Assembly: GCA_964550845.1 (NCBI GenBank)
Contig: CAZKAD010000064.1
Span: forward strand, 1-5,002
Length of the DNA: 5,002 nucleotides
Direction of reading: 5' to 3'
Origin: CAYTKU01 sp964550845
GTDB taxonomy: Bacteria; Patescibacteriota; Patescibacteriia; Magasanikbacterales; UBA922
This document shows, in pieces, positions 1 to 5,002 of the stretch; positions within the stretch are counted from its first letter, which is position 1; every line of letters begins with the position of its first letter. A program made the position numbers and the translations under genes. Below the pieces are notes generated by a model, which had not been told where the DNA came from, searched no databases, and saw only the letters and a program-made list of their open reading frames with translations.

Positions 1-51
1 CCTGACCTCCTCGGTGCAAACGAGGCGCTCTACCAACTAAGCTACGAGCCC
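1..51 (-). tRNA. tRNA-Ala (anticodon UGC), 5' part, cut by the window edge
   Basis: Read on the minus strand, the tRNA starts at 51 with GGGCTCG (5' acceptor arm, 51-45) and T8-A9. The D stem GCTT/GAGC (42-39 with 30-27) encloses the loop AGTTGGTA. The anticodon stem CCTCG/CGAGG (25-21 with 13-9) is a perfect 5-bp helix around the loop TTTGCAC, giving anticodon TGC at 18-16 and so alanine. The variable region AGGTC and the first bases of the T stem follow before the window ends. The T arm, the 3' acceptor strand and the diagnostic G3:U70 pair lie outside, so identity rests on the anticodon. A near-consensus promoter sits just upstream. Confidence 0.95.
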
Positions 52-66
52 ATAACAGTAGAAAAT

Positions 67-95
67 AGTATACAAATAACTGATAAAAAAGTCAA
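67..95 (-). promoter_or_regulatory. Sigma70-type promoter of the tRNA-Ala gene
   Basis: On the minus strand, TTGACT (95-90; 5 of 6 matches to TTGACA) is separated by exactly 17 nt from TATACT (72-67; 5 of 6 matches to TATAAT). Transcription would start near 59-61, leaving a leader of about 8-10 nt before the mature tRNA end at 51, a normal substrate for RNase P. The -35 hexamer lies inside the terminator of the upstream protein gene. This is the best promoter match in the window, as expected for a stable-RNA gene. Confidence 0.8.
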
Positions 96-111
96 TAGAA
101 TATCAATTGAC
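84..111 (-). terminator. Intrinsic terminator of the lamin-tail surface protein gene
   Basis: On the minus strand, GTCAAT (111-106) pairs perfectly with ATTGAC (96-91) across a 9-nt loop, and six T residues follow at once (90-85). The hairpin begins about 27 nt after the TAA of the large gene. The stem is short and AT-rich, so it may be only moderately efficient, but stem plus T tract is the standard Rho-independent design. Its 3' arm and T tract also supply the -35 box of the tRNA promoter. Confidence 0.7.
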
Positions 112-138
112 GCCTATTCATTACAAAAAATTACCCTC

Positions 139-3100
139 TTAGCCACCTTTTTTTCTGTGTACAACTCTCTGATAAAAATCCACCAAAACCTGCCGTTTGA
201 TCCATAAAATCCCCAAAACACCCACCACCCCAATAACAATGGTGGTAATATTTTGAATCCAATTATCTTCCTCATCCCCTCCTTTGCGAGGGATATCTCT
301 GGAGACAATTTCTTCATCTACAAGAAGAGTAGACGTCGAAAAAACCTCTTCATGGCTGTGTATGTCGTCAATTGATCGAGGTAATATCTGATAGGACCCT
401 TGTCCAATCGAAACAATTCCTTCGACCGAAACCGTACTTCCAATGACCAAACTTTCTTTTTCAATCCCACTGCCTGGTTTGAAAGTAATCTTTATTTCAC
501 TGGTACCATCATCGATATACATAAAATTTGTTTTTACCTCTGTGATTTCACCAGATACTTTGACCAGTGCTCCTTCGAGTGACTTGTCTACCGCGATCAC
601 CTCGACTTCTTGTGCATTGAGTTCACCATTTTTACCAAGCACAACCATATCTGCTTTTGAGGTTGTCTTTAATCGTGTTTCACCGTACGCAAAAGTTACC
701 TCACCTGTTACCTCAAGCATATCCCCGACATTTATCGTTGGAAAATCTTTTTTATTGTTATAAATTTGCACCCCCGACGCTTCACCAACAATATAAAAAT
801 ACTGTGAACCAAATATCCCCGGTTCTACAGCAACGGTTCCACGTACTGTTATCAATTCACCTTTGGAAAGATCCCGTATATCTTCGAGAAGCACATCGAT
901 TGATCCTTGTATTTTGGTACCAAGTACTTTTTTGGGTGCCTTATTACTATTTCTCTCCAAATTTTCTGTAAAAACATTTTGATCTCCTGGCGTAATTGTG
1001 TTTGTCCAAAGAAAATCATTGTTTTCATCAATGATATATGATTGGTTTTCCTCTGCCTCGTCATACGAAACAACCAAAATTTCACTTTGGTCTTTCCCAA
1101 GCAACCGGACACTATCAGCAGTATTATTAAAAATAAGTTTTGTTTGATCTTGAGAAAATACTAAATATGTTCCTGGTTCGAGGATGGTATTGTCTGGAAT
1201 CTTATAAGGTTTTGATCCCCCATCAATATCATCAAGAAAAAATCCTCCGAGATCAATAACCGTATCACCATCATTTCCTACTTCTACAAATTCTTGTATT
1301 GAAGATTGTACTGGTGCAGGAAATATTTCAGAAAAAAATATTCCTTTGAGATTTTGATTTATCTCAGCTATTTCAGTACTTTCTTTTTGTGATTCTTCCT
1401 CTTGAGATTCTTGAATATTTTCATTTTTTTTATCTACAACAGTAAACACATTTTCTTTTCCCATCGTGACCGTTGTTGACCATTCCCAATCATTTTTATT
1501 CTGACGAGCATAACTAAATTCTTCACTAGAAGTGGCAGAATATTGTACAAAATCAATCTGGTTTCCATTTGAATCAAAAAGTGTGAGTGATTCTTCTTCA
1601 GTATTATTGAGTGAAATTTTCGTTACTTTTGACAAAAAAACAGCAAAGGAAAATGGCTCTATTACTTTTTCTTGAATAGAATATGATTTGTTACTCTTAT
1701 CGACCAATTTCCATCCGACCAGGCTCACACTTGAACTTGTTGTATTATACAACTCAATAAATTCTGTATCTGTATCACTTCCTTTTGGATTTGGAAAAAG
1801 TTCGTTAATAAGAATTGTCCCTGAGGCAAAACTCTTATTTGTATTTGGTTGTGCTGGTGATTTTTCACCTATTGTGGTACTGCGTTCAGAACTCGATCGA
1901 TTTGAACTGACGGGTGAGGTTGGCAAAACAGGAGCTGTAATACTATTTTGAGCACCTTTTGTAATACTTATACTTTCGGCAAAATCCAATTTATCATTAT
2001 CAGTATCGACACTATTTATTCGAGCCAAACTATTTCCTTTATTTGGAGCTGGAGCATTATCATCAAGATTTCCATCTTCCCAGTCGCCATAGATGACACT
2101 GTCGACGATTTCTCCTCTCGCATTTTTCAAAAAAATACTGTCCCCTCCATTATTGAGCTTACTACTATTCAACTCAATAGCCACAAAACCTTGCGGATCG
2201 ATCGTACTGGTCGGACTGGCAATCACACCAGCACCATCGATCAGAGTGAAGCCTCCCAAATCGACTGTTGAAGATCCCACATTCAAGAGTTCAACCCATT
2301 CTTTTCCTTCACTTGGATCTGAAACAAATTCATTGATAATTATTTTTATTGATGTTGTTGCAAATTCATTTTCTTCAGGTTCAGGCATATCCATGATGGT
2401 AATACTTTCTGTAGTACTCGCGAGAGCACCGTCATTATCATCAACAATCAATTCGACTTGAAACGTCCCTGTGGTGGTATAGAGGTGATGTATCATTACC
2501 CCTTCACCAGTAGCTCCATCACCAAAATTCCAAAGATAATTCTCAATATTTCCATCACTGTCGGTTGACGAAGTTGCATCAAAAAATACGCTATTCCCAA
2601 AATAAACACTCGAACTTGAAACAACAAAAATCACCACTGGTGAGAAATTCGGCTCATCAAATACTTCTTCGTCTTCCTCTTCTTGTACAGGATCATGATT
2701 GGGATCAATACTTCCTTCTTCACTTTCTTCTGATGGAATATCTTCTCCAACAGTAAAAGAATTTTTTACTCCGACCGTATTTTCACTCAAATGCTCTATC
2801 CAATTGCTGTTTGAATAATCATCAAGTTCTGCAACTATTCTTTCAAGAGAAAAATTTGGTGCGGGTAAATATATAAATTTTTCCACAAAATCATTTTCAC
2901 CATTGCCAAACTTAAGCCCTATTTCTTCACCATCTTCATGCAGAGTTCCCCAGGCACTATCAAAAATTGTTGTTGTTACGAAAGAATACTTTTGCAAAAA
3001 TTTTTGATCATCCTGAACAATCAAAGCAAAGGCCCCAGGAGCAAGAAGCACTTCACCTTGCTTGAGCGCAAGACCATGATTGACACCAGCTTCCCAAAAT

Positions 3101-3288
3101 CTCCACCCCGTCACATCCACAGCTTCGTCCCCGCGGTTAAAAATTTCTATCCATTCATAGCCACTCTCTTCATATGCACCAATTTCATTGATGATCACCT
3201 GAGCCGAATTCCCCGAAGTGGATGAAAAAAAGAAAAAGATACTAAAAACCAAAAACATTATTTGCAAAAAAAATCTTGACTTATGCAT
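139..3288 (-). CDS. Large secreted, membrane-anchored lamin-tail-domain (LTD) / PKD / OB-fold surface protein
   Basis: This 1049-residue protein begins with a clear Sec signal peptide (K/R at residues 3-5, Phe-rich core to about 21, likely cleavage near Ala29). Lamin-tail domains start at about 30, 314, 490 and 647; each opens with an INEI/INEF/INEL/SEIF strand and an EWIE/EWVE/EFIE/EFVE motif, and closes near a G-x-x-N segment. A PKD domain spans about 215-298 (YLWNFGDG near 251). An acidic linker covers about 184-213 and a Ser/Thr/Pro-rich linker about 451-489. Two OB-fold-like beta domains follow (about 797-887 and 893-976). A hydrophobic helix (about 1012-1030) and a basic tail (KRQ, RKK) anchor it in the membrane with the bulk outside. 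No catalytic motif is visible, so adhesion or ligand binding is more likely than enzymatic activity. In bacteria LTDs are found in secreted proteins, often with OB-folds or nucleases; nucleic-acid or polysaccharide binding is inference. The ATG at 3288 was chosen because the signal peptide starts there and an in-frame stop lies at 3300-3298. Confidence 0.9.
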   Translation of the reverse strand: MHKSRFFLQIMFLVFSIFFFFSSTSGNSAQVIINEIGAYEESGYEWIEIFNRGDEAVDVTGWRFWEAGVNHGLALKQGEVLLAPGAFALIVQDDQKFLQKYSFVTTTIFDSAWGTLHEDGEEIGLKFGNGENDFVEKFIYLPAPNFSLERIVAELDDYSNSNWIEHLSENTVGVKNSFTVGEDIPSEESEEGSIDPNHDPVQEEEDEEVFDEPNFSPVVIFVVSSSSVYFGNSVFFDATSSTDSDGNIENYLWNFGDGATGEGVMIHHLYTTTGTFQVELIVDDNDGALASTTESITIMDMPEPEENEFATTSIKIIINEFVSDPSEGKEWVELLNVGSSTVDLGGFTLIDGAGVIASPTSTIDPQGFVAIELNSSKLNNGGDSIFLKNARGEIVDSVIYGDWEDGNLDDNAPAPNKGNSLARINSVDTDNDKLDFAESISITKGAQNSITAPVLPTSPVSSNRSSSERSTTIGEKSPAQPNTNKSFASGTILINELFPNPKGSDTDTEFIELYNTTSSSVSLVGWKLVDKSNKSYSIQEKVIEPFSFAVFLSKVTKISLNNTEEESLTLFDSNGNQIDFVQYSATSSEEFSYARQNKNDWEWSTTVTMGKENVFTVVDKKNENIQESQEEESQKESTEIAEINQNLKGIFFSEIFPAPVQSSIQEFVEVGNDGDTVIDLGGFFLDDIDGGSKPYKIPDNTILEPGTYLVFSQDQTKLIFNNTADSVRLLGKDQSEILVVSYDEAEENQSYIIDENNDFLWTNTITPGDQNVFTENLERNSNKAPKKVLGTKIQGSIDVLLEDIRDLSKGELITVRGTVAVEPGIFGSQYFYIVGEASGVQIYNNKKDFPTINVGDMLEVTGEVTFAYGETRLKTTSKADMVVLGKNGELNAQEVEVIAVDKSLEGALVKVSGEITEVKTNFMYIDDGTSEIKITFKPGSGIEKESLVIGSTVSVEGIVSIGQGSYQILPRSIDDIHSHEEVFSTSTLLVDEEIVSRDIPRKGGDEEDNWIQNITTIVIGVVGVLGILWIKRQVLVDFYQRVVHRKKGG

Positions 3289-3331
3289 ATAAAAAATTTA
3301 AAGATAAATACTCCTCTCCATAGTAAAACAT
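3281..3331 (-). CDS. Possible 16-codon leader ORF overlapping the start of the surface-protein gene
   Basis: The frame runs from ATG (3331-3329) to TAA (3283-3281) and encodes MFYYGEEYLSLNFLYA. It is preceded by GAGGTG (3341-3336), 4 nt from the ATG, which is the best-placed Shine-Dalgarno sequence in the window. Its stop overlaps the start of the large gene in the string ATGCATAA, an arrangement that suits translational coupling by terminating ribosomes. The peptide resembles no family I know and is not a signal peptide. It could be chance in AT-rich DNA; the ribosome-binding site and the overlap are the reasons to list it. Confidence 0.4.
   Translation of the reverse strand: MFYYGEEYLSLNFLYA
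3311..3319 (-). promoter_or_regulatory. Purine-rich Shine-Dalgarno-like tract, unusually far from the surface-protein start
   Basis: The minus strand reads GGAGAGGAG, a strong anti-SD match, but 22 nt separate it from the ATG at 3288, much more than the usual 5-10 nt. No in-frame ATG, GTG or TTG lies closer: the upstream frame meets a stop at 3300-3298. The tract codes for Gly-Glu-Glu of the possible leader ORF. It may recruit or hold ribosomes for re-initiation at 3288, or may be incidental. Confidence 0.35.
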
Positions 3332-3378
3332 ATTTCACCTCAAATTTTTCTAAAGTGTTTTTATCTCTTATCAAATAC

Positions 3379-3408
3379 AAAAAAATGCCTTTCATCGAGA
3401 AAGACATT
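3379..3408 (-). terminator. Intrinsic terminator of the DinD-like/LexA-like operon
   Basis: On the minus strand the core stem GTCTTTC (3405-3399) pairs with GAAAGGC (3393-3387) around a 5-nt loop, with one G-T wobble. Three further A/T pairs extend it to 10 bp (3408-3399 with 3393-3384). A run of seven T follows (3385-3379). It lies about 35 nt after the stop of the LexA-like gene. The plus strand has no T tract after the hairpin, so it acts for the minus strand only. It separates the repressor operon from the surface-protein gene. Confidence 0.85.
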
Positions 3409-3443
3409 CTATACAAATACCAATCACATGACTCATGGCTCAA

Positions 3444-4121
3444 TTATTCTGTTTGTTGTTCTGGTTTTTTGAGTACCCGTACAATTTTGCCTGCAACCGT
3501 ATAATCTGCAAAATCATCATGATGAATAAAAATAGGCGAAAAATCCTGATTTGACTCAGATACCAGTGTAATCATTTCAGATTTTGGTTGTACCAAAAAC
3601 TTTTTAATATTTGCAGCACCATCAATCAGAGACAAAACATAACTCCCATGAAGATGTTTTTTATCGCCAACCTGTCGATCAACGACCACATAGTCCCCAT
3701 CGTCAATCGATTGCCCAGAAATATTGGCACGATTCATTGATGAGCCAACGGCTTTTACGACAAAAAACCGATGCTCTGGCTTTTGTGGCAATGGTCCAAT
3801 AAGCCGTGCAGATACTCGTAAAAATCCCTCTGGGGTAATATTTTGTGCCAATTCAAGAGCTTGTCCGCAATTGGCAGAACCCAAAATAGGAAGTGAAATA
3901 AGCCCACTTGTTTTTTTGCGTGCAAAACTCGATAGCATGATATCACCCGTTGCTTTTGAAAGTATAATATAGCCATGTTTTTGGAGTGCAGTGAGATGGT
4001 GCTTGATCCGCTGGGGGCTCTCTGCATCCCCTACCATTTCCCCGAGTGACCGCAATGTCCAGTCGCGGAGCTTGCCTTTTTTTTCGAGAAGTTTGAGAAT
4101 TTTTTCTTGGATAACATGCAT
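3444..4121 (-). CDS. lexA: LexA-family transcriptional repressor (winged helix plus S24 self-cleaving domain)
   Basis: This 225-residue protein is slightly longer than E. coli LexA (202). Residues 1-65 form a LexA-like winged helix-turn-helix: LRSLGEMVG (about 23-31), then SPQRIKHHLTALQKHGYI (35-52). Residues about 74-217 are an S24/LexA peptidase domain. The self-cleavage bond is probably Cys85-Gly86 (GSANCGQ), the nucleophile Ser128 in the GSSM motif and the general base Lys173 in NIKKF, so all parts of RecA-stimulated autoproteolysis are present. The family represses DNA-damage genes until the RecA filament triggers cleavage. The gene follows the DinD-like gene after 4 nt, without a visible Shine-Dalgarno, so translational coupling is likely; ATG 4121 is chosen because an in-frame stop lies just upstream (4136-4134). 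A terminator follows the gene. It could instead be a prophage-type or other S24 repressor. The family call is firm; the true SOS-master role is inferred. Confidence 0.9.
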   Translation of the reverse strand: MHVIQEKILKLLEKKGKLRDWTLRSLGEMVGDAESPQRIKHHLTALQKHGYIILSKATGDIMLSSFARKKTSGLISLPILGSANCGQALELAQNITPEGFLRVSARLIGPLPQKPEHRFFVVKAVGSSMNRANISGQSIDDGDYVVVDRQVGDKKHLHGSYVLSLIDGAANIKKFLVQPKSEMITLVSESNQDFSPIFIHHDDFADYTVAGKIVRVLKKPEQQTE

Positions 4122-4125
4122 ACAT

Positions 4126-4974
4126 TTATTTTTTTAATTTTCGAATTTTTGGCTTAGGAGAAGATAAAAAATTTTTTCCAGTCACGACCTTTTTTCCAGT
4201 TTTTTCTTCGAGTGCTATTCGTGCATCCCGAGCAATTTTTCCTCCTTTTTGCCCAGCGTTTTTATTTTCTTCAAACCCACGAGCTTCATCACTCTGTGCA
4301 ATCTGCCTCGTAGACATTTCAGCCAGAGCCGTAAAAATGAGTTCGGCTTCGCTCATATGATCACGAAGATTTTGCGTTTTCAAAGATTTGAGCTGTTTAT
4401 GTTCTTTTACCGATACACCGGCCCATTCTTGATGGATCAAATTTGTCAGTATTGCGTATTCTTTGGCTTCTTTTACGTCATGATCCTGCCAATAGTCAGT
4501 CAACTTATTCCGCACTTCTTGTCCCATCATGCGACGCTGTATCCATGCCTCGTCCCGTCCATATTTTTTCCAATTTTCCCGGGCACGATTCAAGGATTGC
4601 TCAGGATCAGCTATCTCTTGAATACGTTCATAACCTACCTTTGCAAGCCATAGCTTTATAGGCTCTGCTTTTGGCGAGGGTACAGACTGAACAAGACGAA
4701 GGATGATTTCAGCATCAGCTACGTCTGTAAGATATTTTTTACCATCTTGGGCGATCATTTTCAGTTGGTTACATTTTGTAACCAACTCACTTCCCTCTTT
4801 TTTAAGTCTATCTTTTAATACTTTCCAATAATTTCTTGCCACCTGAAAATCAGCCTGGTCTAGCAGTGCTCGAATAATATCCACTACAGAAAAATACCAA
4901 ATTTCAGCCTCTTCGTCATACTCCCGACGAATCTCGTAATCCTCAAAGAGTGCAAGCGATGGTTTTTGATTCAT
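4126..4974 (-). CDS. Bro-N domain / DinD-like (DNA-damage-inducible protein D, phage antirepressor-type) protein
   Basis: The protein has 282 residues. The N-terminal part (about 9-115) fits a Bro-N domain: IRREYDEEAEIWYFSVVDI, then a helical region and YLTDVADAEIILRLVQ (81-96). The C-terminal half (about 160-268) matches the DinD/antirepressor-type family as I recall it: YAILTNLIHQEW, KSLKTQNLRDHMSEAEL, then ARGFEENKNAGQKGG and a closing EEKTGKKVV-TGKNF. The tail is very basic (KPKIRKLKK), consistent with nucleic-acid contact. E. coli DinD belongs to the LexA regulon and antagonises RecA filaments; Bro-N proteins of phages act as antirepressors. Lying directly ahead of a LexA-like gene, it is probably SOS-regulated and may modulate RecA or the repressor; that role is inference. 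There is no Shine-Dalgarno before ATG 4974, and an in-frame stop at 4986-4984 rules out a longer form. Exact function is unknown. Confidence 0.85.
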   Translation of the reverse strand: MNQKPSLALFEDYEIRREYDEEAEIWYFSVVDIIRALLDQADFQVARNYWKVLKDRLKKEGSELVTKCNQLKMIAQDGKKYLTDVADAEIILRLVQSVPSPKAEPIKLWLAKVGYERIQEIADPEQSLNRARENWKKYGRDEAWIQRRMMGQEVRNKLTDYWQDHDVKEAKEYAILTNLIHQEWAGVSVKEHKQLKSLKTQNLRDHMSEAELIFTALAEMSTRQIAQSDEARGFEENKNAGQKGGKIARDARIALEEKTGKKVVTGKNFLSSPKPKIRKLKK

Positions 4975-4977
4975 ATA

Positions 4978-4986
4978 ATTATATTA
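4978..4986 (-). promoter_or_regulatory. Candidate -10 element of the DinD-like/LexA-like operon, possibly for a leaderless mRNA
   Basis: The minus strand reads TAATATAAT, which holds an exact TATAAT (4983-4978) and an overlapping TAATAT (4986-4981). The first ends 3 nt before the ATG, the second 6 nt before it. With the second, transcription would begin at the A of the start codon, giving a leaderless mRNA, in line with the missing Shine-Dalgarno. The matching -35 box would lie at or beyond the right edge of the window. In AT-rich DNA such hexamers arise by chance, so this remains tentative. Confidence 0.4.
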
Positions 4987-5002
4987 GATAAATAAATGAA
5001 CC

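Noticed and set aside
400..2756. Several plus-strand frames of 60-120 codons opposite the surface-protein gene
   Set aside because: They lie entirely antisense to a long domain-rich gene, are low in complexity (Ser/Thr/Leu/Pro), lack ribosome-binding sites of note and resemble no protein. They are shadows of the coding strand.
3347..3374. Possible promoter for the surface-protein gene: TTGATA (3374-3369), 16-nt spacer, TAGAAA (3352-3347)
   Set aside because: The -35 fits well but the -10 matches only 4 of 6 bases in AT-rich DNA, and the predicted start near 3340 would cut into the GAGGTG Shine-Dalgarno of the leader ORF. No better promoter is visible, so the start point is left open.
3258..3443. 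61-codon minus-strand frame between the LexA-like and surface-protein genes
   Set aside because: It runs through the terminator hairpin and into the signal-peptide codons of the large gene in another frame, and its Phe/Lys-rich composition looks like translated AT-rich spacer. It resembles no family.
3444..4121. SOS boxes of the E. coli (CTGT-N8-ACAG) or Bacillus (GAAC-N4-GTTC) type next to the LexA-like gene
   Set aside because: I found no complete copy in the intergenic regions inside the window. The operator, if any, should lie upstream of the operon, past the right edge.
3943..4125. Minus-strand frame starting with the ATG at 4125, 4 nt before the LexA-like start
   Set aside because: It is out of frame with the conserved winged-helix sequence and yields no recognisable protein; the ATG at 4121 gives the LexA-like domain.
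4249..4661. Plus-strand frames of 134 and 72 codons opposite the DinD-like gene
   Set aside because: They overlap each other and sit antisense to a recognisable conserved gene; their sequences show no domain or motif.

Overview
The window is AT-rich bacterial DNA with every recognisable gene on the minus strand. The gene set suggests an uncultivated Candidate Phyla Radiation (Patescibacteria, Parcubacteria-like) genome or a relative. The clues are a very large secreted lamin-tail-domain protein, a Bro-N/DinD-like protein followed directly by a LexA-like repressor, short gaps between genes and mostly missing Shine-Dalgarno sequences. This assignment is inference; no marker gene is present. The standard code reads through all three large frames.

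In transcription order (right to left): (1) 4974-4126, a Bro-N/DinD-like protein whose start codon sits 3 nt after a TATAAT hexamer. (2) After a 4-nt gap, 4121-3444, a LexA-family autoproteolytic repressor with a UmuD-like Cys-Gly cleavage site and a Ser/Lys dyad. A clear intrinsic terminator (3379-3408) follows it, so genes 1 and 2 look like a two-gene SOS-type operon. (3) A 155-nt intergenic region holds that terminator and a possible 16-codon leader ORF with its own Shine-Dalgarno; the leader overlaps the next start codon by 8 nt. (4) 3288-139, a 1049-residue surface protein: signal peptide, LTD, PKD, three more LTDs, two OB-fold-like domains, C-terminal membrane anchor. (5) A compact intergenic region where an intrinsic terminator (84-111) shares bases with the -35 box of a strong promoter (67-95). 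(6) The 5' 51 nt of a tRNA-Ala(UGC) gene that runs off the left edge.

The Bro-N/DinD-like gene and the LexA-like gene probably work together in a DNA-damage response, the repressor controlling its own operon. The surface protein is probably an independent unit, exposed outside the cell and possibly binding nucleic acid or polysaccharide. I saw no mobile element, CRISPR array or rRNA, and no convincing plus-strand gene.
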